Both the position numbers and the translations under genes were made by a program. Source: Streptomyces canus (GTDB taxonomy: Bacteria > Actinomycetota > Actinomycetes > Streptomycetales > Streptomycetaceae). From it: 64,000 nucleotides of DNA. The stretch spans positions 9,362,001-9,426,000 of the forward strand of contig NZ_CP107989.1 in assembly GCF_041435015.1 (NCBI RefSeq), written 5' to 3'. The notes beneath the pieces are model-generated. The model was given only the letters and a program-made list of their open reading frames with translations. It did no database searches and was not told the origin of the DNA. Shown here one piece after another: positions 17,287-25,293 of the stretch. The first letter of the stretch is position 1. Each line of letters opens with the position of its first letter.

Positions 17287-17712
17287 ATGTCGCTGAACAA
17301 GATCAATACCGTACTGACCACCGCCTTCATCCTCTTCATCCTCTGGTTCGGGACGGAGTTCATCCTGAGCCCGGAGACGACGGCGCCGGGCTTCGGCCTG
17401 CCGAGCCGGCCGTCCGGCGACGGCGGCGGCTTCCTGGTCGTCAAGGGAATCCGCGATGTCGTCCTGGCCCTGGTCCTGGGCGTCCTGCTGGTGACGGGCC
17501 ACCGCCGGGCGCTGGGCTGGGTGCTGTTGGTGGAGGCGCTCGCCGCGTACGGCGACATGACTACGGTGCTGGCCCACCACGGCTCCGTGGCCACCGCGCT
17601 CGGCGTCCACGGCCTGACCGCGACACTGATGGTGGTCAACGGACTGCTGATCATGCGCGAGACCCGCAAGGGCGCGGCCGCTCCGGTCGCGCCCGCCCCG
17701 CGGCCCACCTGA
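17287..17712 (+). CDS. DUF4267 family membrane protein
   Basis: This 141-residue membrane protein has four hydrophobic segments (about residues 8-26, 52-70, 76-95 and 108-124). It contains the block FLVVKGIRDVVLALVLGVLL typical of DUF4267, and a short Ala/Pro-rich tail. AAGGGGGAG lies upstream of ATG 17287. It is probably cotranscribed with the DUF1772 gene under TetR control. No function is known. Confidence 0.8.
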   Translation: MSLNKINTVLTTAFILFILWFGTEFILSPETTAPGFGLPSRPSGDGGGFLVVKGIRDVVLALVLGVLLVTGHRRALGWVLLVEALAAYGDMTTVLAHHGSVATALGVHGLTATLMVVNGLLIMRETRKGAAAPVAPAPRPT

Positions 17713-17798
17713 GGCGCGGACGGGGCGTGATCAATCCGTGGGTTTCGCCCCCGTTCCAGGCGCGGCAGGACGACGAGCCGGTCCGGGTCCACCTCGAC

Positions 17799-17956
17799 CG
17801 GCTTCGCCGCCGCGATCAGGCAGGGCATCGAGCACGCCGGCGTCTCGACCCCGCCCGGCTGGATGCCGCATCGGCGGCGGCTTCGCCGCCGCGATCAGGC
17901 AGGGCATCGAGCACGCCGGCGTCTCGACCCCGCCCGGCTGGATGCCGCATCGGCGG
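17799..17956. repeat. Perfect 79-bp tandem duplication
   Basis: Bases 17799-17877 are repeated exactly as 17878-17956. The unit starts CGGCTTCGCCGCCG and ends GCCGCATCGGCGG. In one plus-strand frame each copy reads as a protein-like piece (FAAAIRQGIEHAGVSTPPGW, then MPHRR), but 79 is not a multiple of three, so no continuous frame survives. The lack of any difference between copies suggests a recent slippage or recombination event in a relic region. Confidence 0.9.
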
Positions 17957-18054
17957 ATCGCCACTCCTTTCGCCCACGGGGACCGCTTGCATCGAGGGCC
18001 ATCGATCGAGTTCGAGCTGGGTGAGCTGGTCAGGACTTGTTCCCCGACGGCCTC

Positions 18055-18792
18055 CTACTGCGGTCGCATCAGGTCCACGTCCTCACCCCAGGCATCCAAT
18101 ACCGCGCCGTGCCCAGCTCGTCGGGCCACTGCCTCGACCCGGGCGAAGAGACGACGCTGTGTCGACACGTCGCCTGTTCCTGTGATGTGGTCCGCGGCGT
18201 CGAGCAGCATGCCAGTCTCCCAGCCAGGCAGCGGGAATCGGGCAAGCTCCCATTCCAGATACTTGTTGTAGGGACGGGGACGACGGTCGAGAGCGAAGAG
18301 CAACTCCAGCAGAAACCGGATGCTGTCGGCGGCATCAAGCCGGGCCGCGAGCGCATGTCCGTCGCGGTCGTTCTTGACCGAGCGGTAGAGGGAGTTGGCG
18401 TAGGCATCGAGCCATTCGCCCGCCTCTCGGAAGGCTTCATCGGTGTCGAGGCGTGCCTTGCCGGCCAAGATCTGGGCGATACCTCCATCGAGCCGGTCGA
18501 GCACGACCCGGGCGCGGGCGAGGGCATACCGCTCGAAGCCGGGCATTCCAGCGGCGCGGAACTCATCCAGGGAGAGGATGACGAGATCGAGTTCCGGGGT
18601 GCGGTGACCCGCAAACCGGGTGAGAGCCGTCGTCGCGCCGGCTTCGAGAACGACGTACAGGTCGTGGTCGGAGTGCTCGGTGGTCATGCCCTCGTGGGCT
18701 CGGGAACCCTTGAGGACAAGGCCTACGACAGCAGAATCAGCGGTGGCGAGTTCGACGAACGTGTCGTAGGTGATGGCCTTCTGAGCAGTCAT
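18055..18792 (-). CDS. Nucleotidyltransferase-fold protein
   Basis: The 245-residue protein carries the nucleotidyltransferase signature GSRAHEGM-EHSDHDLYVV at residues 29-48: the GS motif followed by two metal-binding aspartates in DHD. A third acidic position is in ELDLVIL near residue 72. The rest is helical with LEWELARFPLPGWETGMLL, as in aminoglycoside- or kanamycin-type nucleotidyltransferases and minimal-NT proteins. The substrate could be a small molecule or a protein; no antitoxin-like partner is adjacent. Codon use is less GC-biased than in the neighbouring operons, which is compatible with transfer. Confidence 0.78.
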   Translation of the reverse strand: MTAQKAITYDTFVELATADSAVVGLVLKGSRAHEGMTTEHSDHDLYVVLEAGATTALTRFAGHRTPELDLVILSLDEFRAAGMPGFERYALARARVVLDRLDGGIAQILAGKARLDTDEAFREAGEWLDAYANSLYRSVKNDRDGHALAARLDAADSIRFLLELLFALDRRPRPYNKYLEWELARFPLPGWETGMLLDAADHITGTGDVSTQRRLFARVEAVARRAGHGAVLDAWGEDVDLMRPQ

Positions 18793-19107
18793 TGATGATC
18801 TCCGGTGTTGTGATGACGGGTACGCCAGCCGGGTGGTCCCGAACGCATCGGGGCCACCCGCACCGTCTGCGGCGGCACTTGGCCGCCGCCCGGAAGATCA
18901 ACTCACATGCGGACACTATCGTCCGGCCAGGCGAAAGGTCTCGCATGTGGCCGCACAAGCACGACACGCACGCAGGTCAGTCGTGAGCCCTGGAAATCAA
19001 CGCGCGGCCCAGGTGCGGAGACATAAGCACCCACTTGTGGAATGCGGATCGAGTCGACCGGCCAAGGGCATCATCGGCGCCCGGTAGTCGCCGTCTACGC
19101 TCTTGGC
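18793..19107. other. Intergenic, no supported feature
   Basis: These 315 bp separate the nucleotidyltransferase gene from the next plus-strand gene. They must carry both promoters, but I could not single out convincing -35 or -10 elements. No gene, repeat or convincing relic was recognised. Confidence 0.5.
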
Positions 19108-20106
19108 ATGCAGCGCAGTGATGTCACGCGAGACGACGGCACATGGGTGGGCCTGTCCTTGGACGTACAGCACCGTCACCAGCCGGAACTGTGTGTTTTC
19201 ACTGCTGGGTCACGGCTGCTGATATCCCAGCTGTCGCGGCCTGTGCTGCTCGCCGTCGTCGAAAAGCCCCTCCAGGGCGTGGACTTCTGGCGTACCGACG
19301 AATACCGCTCCTTCGTCCCACCGTTGCGCGCCGACGTGGGGCGTGCCCTGTCGGGCAGCCGGCAAGGTTGGGCTCACCGCTTCGCGCAATACCTCATCGA
19401 CCCGCCGGGCAGCCCGTTGCACGAGGGCCGGTGGCTCCTCTCGTGCGAGAGCCCGCTCCCGCGCTGGCGCCACGCTGCCACTTCGCACGCCGAGTACTGG
19501 AGCTCACTGCTCGTCGAGGGCCATCCGGACGGATACATCGACTGGTTCTTCCACTCCACATCGTTCGAGGTCCTGCCGCTGCGGCCCATGCCCGGCCCCG
19601 GCGACAGCCGAGTCAAGGCGTACCGCAAGCAGGTCCGCGAGGGGACGCTCCCACCCGTTCTGCTGTGGTGGGTCAGTGGCCTGGACTGTCATCTGATCCT
19701 GGACGGTCACGCACGACTCGCCGCGGCGATCGCCGAGTCCGTTGAGCCTCCGCTGCTGCATGTGCACCGCACCGTGCCGCGCGATGACCTGGCCGCACGT
19801 ATCGATGACGCCGTGGGCTTCTATGAGTACGAACTGGCACGCTTCGCCGAACTCCGCGCCATCCACGGTCCCACCGTCCCGGACGGCGCCGCCACAGCCG
19901 GCCCACAGCTCGTCCGCCTCCTCCACGATGTGAACACCGCGGAACAGCCGACCTGGGCCTGGCCCTTGCCCGGAGGGGAAGGCCGGTGGCGTCGCATCGC
20001 ACGCGAGGTGACCGTCGGCAGGGACTGGCTCCGTACCCAAGCCCTGCCGAATCACATTCCCCGACCATCACGTCGGGGCGTACCGCGAGGGACGCTCCAC
20101 CTGTGA
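19108..20106 (+). CDS. Hypothetical protein with a ParB-like ILDGHARLAAA motif
   Basis: The 332-residue protein is not assigned to a known family as a whole. Near residue 215 the sequence VSGLDCHLILDGHARLAAAIA resembles, in its ILDGHARLAAA core, the nucleotide-binding motif of ParB-like and sulfiredoxin-like domains, preceded by a region that could form the domain's first strands. The N-terminal half has DVTRDDGTWVGLSLDVQ and resembles immunity or SUKH-type proteins only loosely. No membrane segment is seen. The ATG at 19108 was preferred to an in-frame ATG at 19042. The gene lies in a relic-rich stretch and could be recently acquired. Confidence 0.6.
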   Translation: MQRSDVTRDDGTWVGLSLDVQHRHQPELCVFTAGSRLLISQLSRPVLLAVVEKPLQGVDFWRTDEYRSFVPPLRADVGRALSGSRQGWAHRFAQYLIDPPGSPLHEGRWLLSCESPLPRWRHAATSHAEYWSSLLVEGHPDGYIDWFFHSTSFEVLPLRPMPGPGDSRVKAYRKQVREGTLPPVLLWWVSGLDCHLILDGHARLAAAIAESVEPPLLHVHRTVPRDDLAARIDDAVGFYEYELARFAELRAIHGPTVPDGAATAGPQLVRLLHDVNTAEQPTWAWPLPGGEGRWRRIAREVTVGRDWLRTQALPNHIPRPSRRGVPRGTLHL

Positions 20107-20169
20107 CGAAGGACTGCTTCTCCCGGGCGCACGAAGCCCTTTCGCCCGGACAACGCGCTGCCCGTCGAC

Positions 20170-20328
20170 ATGACGATCCCGGACGACCCGCTGGTCTGCT
20201 TGATCGGCGCAGCGGGTTCGGGTAGATCGGCGTGGGCTGCCAGCACCTTGCCGACACGCAGGTCCTCGAACTCGACATTCGACGGTGCGCTGGACCTGCT
20301 GAAGGATGTTGACGGAGTCTGCGAGTGA
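20170..20328 (+). pseudogene. P-loop ATPase relic
   Basis: A frame starting at ATG 20170 encodes MTIPDDPLVCLIGAAGSGRS, a clear Walker A-type beginning seen in AAA/polynucleotide kinase-like proteins that normally run past 150 residues. The expected continuation, ADTQVLELD, appears in the neighbouring frame around 20249-20275. The original frame stops at 20328. A frameshift and truncation have therefore destroyed the gene. No downstream part of the kinase was found before the nitrilase-like gene. Confidence 0.6.
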
Positions 20329-20603
20329 CGGCATGATGACCGACTGCGTGGCCTACGCCGAACCTCCCGCGACCGTCCCCAGCACGGTCTCCTGTCGGAG
20401 GCAAAGGGACCAGGGTCTCAGGTCGTTGTTGCAGCCCGATCGCCTCGTGCGAGGTTGCTGGGGAGCCGTCGCTCAAGGCGTGGAAGGCCGCGATGACAGC
20501 CCGTAGGAACTTCAAGAGCCAGGTGCGCGCCCGCGCCGCCAAGACCGGCGAGTCCTACACATCCGCCCTGCGGCACTTCCGTCCGACTCCATCAGGAGAC
20601 GTC

Positions 20604-21512
20604 ATGTCGGAAGCAGGGAATCCCAAGAGCGTGCGGCTCGCCGTAGCGCAGACGCTCGTACGCGATGACCCCCGAGACGCTGAAGCGCTGCGCCAAAGCG
20701 GGCGTGAGGTCCGTGCTCTGATGCGTGAGGCCAGGGCTCAGGGAGCGAGGATCGTGCACTTTCCGGAAGGCGCGATCTGCTTTCCCAGCAAGTTCGTCAT
20801 GTCCGTCGACGGCCCTGACGCGGTCGGCCCGGCGGACTGGGGCCGGTGCCAGTGGCCCGTGCTCCAATCGGAGTTGGCCGCGATCGCCGAACTGGCCCGC
20901 GAGTTGCGGCTGTGGACGGTGATCCCGTCGGTGCACCGCCTGACCGGCCCGAACCGCCCGCACAACAGCCTCTACGTCATCTCCGATCGGGGCGAGGTCG
21001 TCACGCGCTATGACGAGCGCCTGCTGTCGAAGACGAAGGTCTCGTACATGTACTCGCCGGGCGTCTCACCGGTGACGTTCGAGGTCGACGGTGTGCGCTT
21101 CGGCTGCCTGCTCGGCATGGAGATCCACTACCCGGAGTTGTTCGCAGAATACGAGAGGCTGGATGTCGACTGCGTGCTGCTCTCCACCAGCGGCACGCCG
21201 GGCAACTCCACCGCCCCAGCCCAAGTCCAAGGCCACGCCGCGTTCAACAGCTACTGGGTCAGCCTGTCGGGGCCGGCACAGGACAGCGTCACCGCACCGA
21301 CCGGAATCGTCGCTCCCAACGGCGACTGGCTTGCGCGGTGCCCCGCGGACGGGTCGCCGTCGGTAGCCGTCGTGAACCTCGACGACAGCTCCGAGGCCGC
21401 CGCCTCGGCACTGACCTACGCGCGTCCCTGGCGTCGTGAGTCGCGCTCGGGCCTCTACACCGAACACCAGGTGAGCGACCCTCGCAGCGAAGACCGGACC
21501 GCTGCCTTCTAG
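20604..21512 (+). CDS. Nitrilase-superfamily protein lacking the catalytic cysteine
   Basis: The 302-residue protein has the carbon-nitrogen hydrolase fold. The catalytic glutamate is seen in VHFPEGAICFPS and a candidate lysine in ERLLSKTKVSYMYSPG. Where active members have Cys in the pattern G-x-L-I-C-Y-E-I-H-F-P-E, this one reads FGCLLGMEIHYPELF, with Gly at the cysteine position. It may be inactive, may use the nearby Cys two residues before, or may have a different role. I chose ATG 20604 with CAGGAG upstream. The frame opens at 20493 and the extra residues (FKSQVRARAAKTGESYTSAL) look like a fragment of another protein. Confidence 0.8.
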   Translation: MSEAGNPKSVRLAVAQTLVRDDPRDAEALRQSGREVRALMREARAQGARIVHFPEGAICFPSKFVMSVDGPDAVGPADWGRCQWPVLQSELAAIAELARELRLWTVIPSVHRLTGPNRPHNSLYVISDRGEVVTRYDERLLSKTKVSYMYSPGVSPVTFEVDGVRFGCLLGMEIHYPELFAEYERLDVDCVLLSTSGTPGNSTAPAQVQGHAAFNSYWVSLSGPAQDSVTAPTGIVAPNGDWLARCPADGSPSVAVVNLDDSSEAAASALTYARPWRRESRSGLYTEHQVSDPRSEDRTAAF

Positions 21513-21664
21513 CTGTCCGTCCCTCACCTTGGTGAAACCGCTGACGAGCGGAAGGCGCCCTGTACACCGGCTTACGGTCTCACCCGCGATTGAATGTGGC
21601 TGCTGTGCGTTGAGCCCAAGGGTTAGGGTCGTGGCTGACCATTGTCACTGGAGGGGATCCGAGG

Positions 21665-22207
21665 ATGAGCGGGATAGTGGCGGCAGTCAGCAGCAACGGT
21701 GAGTACTCCTTCACCAAGCCGAACCGGGACAGCATCATGCTGCTCGCCGGGCTCGGTGTGGAGGGTGATGTGCATGCCGGCGTGACGGTCAAGCACCGCT
21801 CTCGGGTCGCGCAGGACCCCACCCAGCCGAACCTGCGCCAGGTCCACCTCATCCATGAGGAGCTCTTCGCCGAGGTCAGCGCAGAGGGATTCAAGGTGAG
21901 GCCGGGTGACCTCGGCGAGAACATCACCACCCGCGACATCGATCTGCTGGGTCTGCCGGTCGGCACGCTGCTGAGCATCGGCGACCATGCGGTGCTGGAG
22001 GTGACTGGCCTGCGCAATCCCTGCCTGCAGATCGACAACTTCCAGGATGGGCTGCTCAAGCAGGTTGTCGGCCGCGATGAGGCCGGGAACGTCGTGCGCA
22101 GGGCCGGAATCATGAGCATCGTGAAGCAAGGCGGCCCGGTGGGCCCGGGCGACACGATCAAGGCGGAGCTTCCCAGCGGACCGCACCGGCCTCTGGAGCG
22201 GGTCTGA
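21665..22207 (+). CDS. MOSC domain protein
   Basis: The 180-residue protein is a stand-alone MOSC domain, the sulfur-carrier module related to the C terminus of molybdenum cofactor sulfurase. The conserved cysteine lies in TGLRNPCLQIDNFQDGLL, and LRQVHLIHEELFAEV with VRPGDLGENITTRDID match the family core. It could transfer sulfur to Moco or act on N-hydroxylated compounds, as YiiM and mARC do. GGAGGGG precedes ATG 21665. Neighbours give no specific pathway clue. Confidence 0.88.
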   Translation: MSGIVAAVSSNGEYSFTKPNRDSIMLLAGLGVEGDVHAGVTVKHRSRVAQDPTQPNLRQVHLIHEELFAEVSAEGFKVRPGDLGENITTRDIDLLGLPVGTLLSIGDHAVLEVTGLRNPCLQIDNFQDGLLKQVVGRDEAGNVVRRAGIMSIVKQGGPVGPGDTIKAELPSGPHRPLERV

Positions 22208-22442
22208 CGTCTCCTTTGGGCGAGCCGCGAAGTGGCCTGGGCCGCGCGGGTTCTTGTGGTGTGAACATCAAGCAGGCCCGCGCGCTGTGAGTGCGTCCGG
22301 CATGAACGGCGCCAGGGCAGCCGAGCCGCCAGGCCCCACGGCGCCTATCGCGCGACACCGTGGCCCTCGCCGGCTTCCTCCACGGTCCGGATGTGCCGGG
22401 CGAGCGGGGCCCGCGCCGGAGGCGCTCGCGCATCCGGGCGAC

Positions 22443-22570
22443 GCGCACGGATCTGGGCGGTCACGGTCGGCTGCGGTAGCCCGAGGAGCGGGGCCGCGGC
22501 GGTGAAGGTGCCGGAGCTGTGGACGGCAAGGAAGGTGCGCAGGAGGTTGAGGTCCGCCGTCGGCCGCGCA
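22443..22570 (-). pseudogene. LysR regulator relic (DNA-binding domain only)
   Basis: The minus strand reads ADLNLLRTFLAVHSSGTFTA followed by AAPLLGLPQPTVTAQIRA. This is the recognisable N-terminal helix-turn-helix of a LysR regulator. It breaks off exactly where LERELG-type sequence should follow, no start codon lies at the usual place, and no effector domain is present. The remainder down to about 22340 does not form a plausible protein. Confidence 0.65.
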
Positions 22571-22586
22571 CCTCGTAGAGTTCCAG

Positions 22587-22832
22587 GTGTCGGCTACCGA
22601 GACCGCCTGGACCGTCAGGCGGGACGGCGAGTCCGAGGAGCGGTTCGACGTGCCGCCCGGTCGGCTGGTGGAGGATCTCCCCGGTGGCGGGGTACGCGTC
22701 CCGACGCAGGAGACGCGGATCGGCGAGCCCGCCGCCGCGCCGGCCCAGGAGCGTCCGAACCCGATGCTCAGCAGCCACCGGGCGTGGCTCGACGGACTGA
22801 TCCGCGCCGCTTCCGGCAAGCTCGACGCCTGA
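22587..22832 (+). CDS. Small hypothetical protein
   Basis: This 81-residue frame starts at GTG 22587. The product is acidic and Pro-rich in the middle (RLVEDLPGGGVRVPTQETRI) and ends AWLDGLIRAASGKLDA, a plausible amphipathic helix. No clear ribosome binding site is visible, and it begins where the LysR relic on the other strand ends, so it may itself be part of a decayed gene. It lies 33 bp upstream of the dehydrogenase gene. No family was recognised. Confidence 0.4.
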   Translation: MSATETAWTVRRDGESEERFDVPPGRLVEDLPGGGVRVPTQETRIGEPAAAPAQERPNPMLSSHRAWLDGLIRAASGKLDA

Positions 22833-22865
22833 CCGCACATCCGCACCCCGCAGAGAGTTGACCTC

Positions 22866-23750
22866 ATGACCGACAAGCTCACCGTGAGCGTCCTGGGCAC
22901 GGGCATCATGGGCGCCGCGATGGCCCGCAACCTCGCCCGCGCCGGACACACCGTCCGTGCCTGGAACCGCAGCGCCGCCAAGGCGCAACCGCTGGCCGCG
23001 GACGGCGTCGAGATCGCCGACAGCCCCGCCGAGGCCGTGCGGGGCGCCGACGTCGTCCTGACCATGCTGTACGACGGTCCCGCGGCCCTGGACGTCATGC
23101 GTCAGGCCGCCGAAGGGCTCCGCCCGGGCATCGCGTGGGTGCAGTCGACCACCGCCGGCGTCGAGGGAATCGCCGAGCTGGCCGCCTTCGCCCGCGAGCA
23201 CCGACTGGTCTTCTTCGACGCGCCCGTTCTGGGCACCCGCCAGCCCGCCGAGGCCGGTCAGCTGCTGGTCCTCGCGGCCGGCCCGGTCGACGGCCGCGGT
23301 GCGGTGACCCCCGTCTTCGACGCGGTCGGCGCGCGCACGGTGTGGACCGGCGAGGACGGTGCCGAGGGCAGCGCGACCCGGCTGAAGCTGGTCGCCAACA
23401 GCTGGGTGCTCGCGGTGACCAACGCGGCCGGAGAGGCCCTCGCCCTCGCGAAGGCCCTCGGCGTGGACCCGCAGGGCTTCTTCGACGCCATCGACGGCGG
23501 CCCCCTGGACATGGGCTACCTGCGGGCCAAGTCGGGCCTGGTCCTCAACGACCAGTTGTCGCCGGCCCAGTTCGCGGTCTCCACCGCCGCCAAGGACGCC
23601 CGCCTGATCGTCGAGGCCGGGGAGCGGAGTGGAGTCCGCCTGGACGTGGCCGCCGCGAGCGCCGAACGCTTCGAACGCGCCGCCGCCCAGGGGCACGGCG
23701 ACGAGGACATGGCCGCCGCCTACTATGCAAGCTTCGACGAGAACGCCTGA
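22866..23750 (+). CDS. NAD(P)-dependent beta-hydroxyacid dehydrogenase family protein
   Basis: The 294-residue protein belongs to the 3-hydroxyisobutyrate dehydrogenase/6-phosphogluconate dehydrogenase-like family. The dinucleotide motif is VLGTGIMGAAMARNLARAGH (residues 9-28), followed by WNRS, which suggests NADP preference. The catalytic lysine lies in RLKLVANSW. Substrate-side blocks are VQSTTAGVEG and FFDAPVLGTRQPAEAG. The gene is followed 28 bp later by a flavin-binding oxidase gene. The specific hydroxyacid is not known. Confidence 0.88.
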   Translation: MTDKLTVSVLGTGIMGAAMARNLARAGHTVRAWNRSAAKAQPLAADGVEIADSPAEAVRGADVVLTMLYDGPAALDVMRQAAEGLRPGIAWVQSTTAGVEGIAELAAFAREHRLVFFDAPVLGTRQPAEAGQLLVLAAGPVDGRGAVTPVFDAVGARTVWTGEDGAEGSATRLKLVANSWVLAVTNAAGEALALAKALGVDPQGFFDAIDGGPLDMGYLRAKSGLVLNDQLSPAQFAVSTAAKDARLIVEAGERSGVRLDVAAASAERFERAAAQGHGDEDMAAAYYASFDENA

Positions 23751-23778
23751 ACCCAAGGCTTTCGAGGAGGAACCCTTC

Positions 23779-24201
23779 GTGTCCAAGCCCCCGCTGCCGC
23801 CCGCGGCCGTCGAACTGCTGCGCCGCCCCAACCCCTGTGTCATGGCGACCCTGCGCTCCGACGGAACGCCGGTCTCGACCCCCACCTGGTACCTCTGGGA
23901 GGACGGCCGCGTCCTGATCAACCTGGACGAGGGCCGGATCCGGCTGCAGCACCTGCGCCGCGACCCGCGCGTCACGCTCACCGTCCTGGACGGCGACAAC
24001 TGGTACACACACGTCACGCTCATCGGCCGCGTGACCGAGATGTACGAGGACGAGGGCCTCGTCGACATCGACCGCCTCTCCACCCACTACGGCGGCCGTG
24101 CCTACCCGAACCGGGTCCGGGCCCGCTTCAGCGCCTGGATCGAGGTCGAGCGCTGGCACGGCTGGGGCGAGATGAAGGACAGTGACCAGGCTTCCGGGTG
24201 A
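23779..24201 (+). CDS. PPOX-class flavin/F420-binding oxidoreductase
   Basis: The 140-residue protein has the split-barrel fold of the pyridoxamine 5'-phosphate oxidase superfamily: VMATLRSDGTPVSTPTWYLW, then ILINLDEGRIR-like VLINLDEGRIRLQHLRRDP and HVTLIGRVTEMYED. Such proteins bind FMN or F420 and reduce varied substrates. The start is GTG 23779, with GAGGAGGAA placed well upstream. A cofactor choice cannot be made from sequence alone. It probably forms an operon with the preceding dehydrogenase. Confidence 0.85.
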   Translation: MSKPPLPPAAVELLRRPNPCVMATLRSDGTPVSTPTWYLWEDGRVLINLDEGRIRLQHLRRDPRVTLTVLDGDNWYTHVTLIGRVTEMYEDEGLVDIDRLSTHYGGRAYPNRVRARFSAWIEVERWHGWGEMKDSDQASG

Positions 24202-24210
24202 GGAGACCGC

Positions 24211-24236
24211 GGCGAGGGCGCGACCGCACCCTCGCC
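24211..24236 (+). terminator. Candidate terminator
   Basis: An 8-bp stem (GGCGAGGG/CCCTCGCC) with a 10-nt loop starts 9 bp after the PPOX gene. A second small stem, ACCGAG/CTCGGT, follows. It lies between convergent genes. Confidence 0.4.
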
Positions 24237-24297
24237 CGCCCGTCAGCGGACCGAGCCGGGCCGACTCGGTCTGATGCGGAGTCCCGGCCGCCGGGTG

Positions 24298-25092
24298 TCA
24301 GACGGTGCTGCTCAGCGGGTGGCTGAAGCCCTGGCCGGAGATGAGGCGGGCGCCCTCGGCGAGCTCCGTGGCGAAACGTTCGACGGCCTCGTAGGGGAAC
24401 CGGTGGCTGGGGCCGCTCAGGGAGAGGGAGGCGACGACCTTGCCGGTACGGCCGGTCACGGGCACCGCCACGGCGGTGAGCCCCTCGTCCCACTCGCTGC
24501 TGCTGACGGCGTAGCCGCGTTCGGCCGCCTCCGTGACCCACGCCCGCAGCCGCTCGACGTGTGCCTCGCCCTGCGGTGAGGCCGCCGCGACCCGGAGCAG
24601 GAACACCTCCGAGGCGTCCCGCAGCAGGATCTTCGAGGAGGCGCCGGCCCACAGCGGCTGTTCGTCGCCGACGTCGACGACATGGCGCAGCGGGTGTGGG
24701 CTCTCCTCATGGGCGACGCAGATGCGGTGGACGCCTCGGGCGACGAAGAGATTGACGGTCTCGCCGAGCCGGTCCGCGAGATCGCGCATGACCTTCCGGG
24801 TCTCCTGCGGCACCTCCCACTGGCTGCGCGCGAGATAGGCCCAGCGCCACAGCGCGGGCCCCGCGACGTAGCCGGACGGGTGCGAGCCCAGCAGGCCGGT
24901 CTCCTCAAGGGTCTGGACCAGACGCAGCGCGGTCGTCTTGGCGAGCCCCGTCGACTCGGTGATCTCCCGCAGGGTGATCACGGGCCGGTCCTCGGTGAGC
25001 AGGGTGAGGATCTCGAAGGCCCGCCGCACACTGCGCACCCCACCCGCCTGCTGATCGGAGTCGCCGCCCGCCCCCGCCTGTCCCTCACTCAC
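24298..25092 (-). CDS. IclR-family transcriptional regulator
   Basis: The 264-residue protein has the N-terminal winged helix of IclR regulators (VRRAFEILTLLTEDRPVITL, then STGLAKTTALRLVQTLEE) and the C-terminal GAF-like effector domain (WAGASSKILLRDASEVFL and YAVSSSEWDEGLTAVAVPV). It is divergent from the alcohol dehydrogenase relic and the dehydroshikimate dehydratase-like gene. IclR proteins often control aromatic compound catabolism through small acid ligands, which fits. Dyads in the gap are its likely operators. Confidence 0.9.
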   Translation of the reverse strand: MSEGQAGAGGDSDQQAGGVRSVRRAFEILTLLTEDRPVITLREITESTGLAKTTALRLVQTLEETGLLGSHPSGYVAGPALWRWAYLARSQWEVPQETRKVMRDLADRLGETVNLFVARGVHRICVAHEESPHPLRHVVDVGDEQPLWAGASSKILLRDASEVFLLRVAAASPQGEAHVERLRAWVTEAAERGYAVSSSEWDEGLTAVAVPVTGRTGKVVASLSLSGPSHRFPYEAVERFATELAEGARLISGQGFSHPLSSTV

Positions 25093-25148
25093 GCGCTGCC
25101 TCCCCGTACGTTTCCTGCGGCCCTCGGCCGATGTTGTTCCCGACCGTA

Positions 25149-25279
25149 GTCCGCTGTGCGGACCAGGGAAACCGCAAGGCCGAAGAGATCTCGTTCGAGC
25201 GGCTCGACGGGGCCTTGTTCGAGGAGCCCACTCCCTCTAGGCTGACCGCACAGCGGATCAGTAGGACCATCTAGTGGTC
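25149..25279. promoter_or_regulatory. Putative IclR operators
   Basis: GTCCGC-TGT-GCGGAC (25149-25163) is a perfect dyad. A second copy in inverted orientation, GACCGCACAGCGGAT (25244-25258), differs at few positions. A further dyad, GACCA-TCTAG-TGGTC, lies at 25265-25279 just before the relic's start codon. The spacing fits a repressor acting on both divergent promoters. Confidence 0.6.
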
Positions 25280-25293
25280 ACCTTGGAGTCCCA

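Noticed and set aside
19673..20542. Minus-strand frame opposite the ParB-like-motif gene
   Set aside because: Its composition is a GC-skew artefact, and the plus-strand frame has better codon use and a recognisable motif.
22461..24083. Long minus-strand frame opposite the dehydrogenase and PPOX genes
   Set aside because: Antisense shadow of two well-supported genes; only the LysR-like piece at 22443-22570, which is in a different frame, is protein-like.
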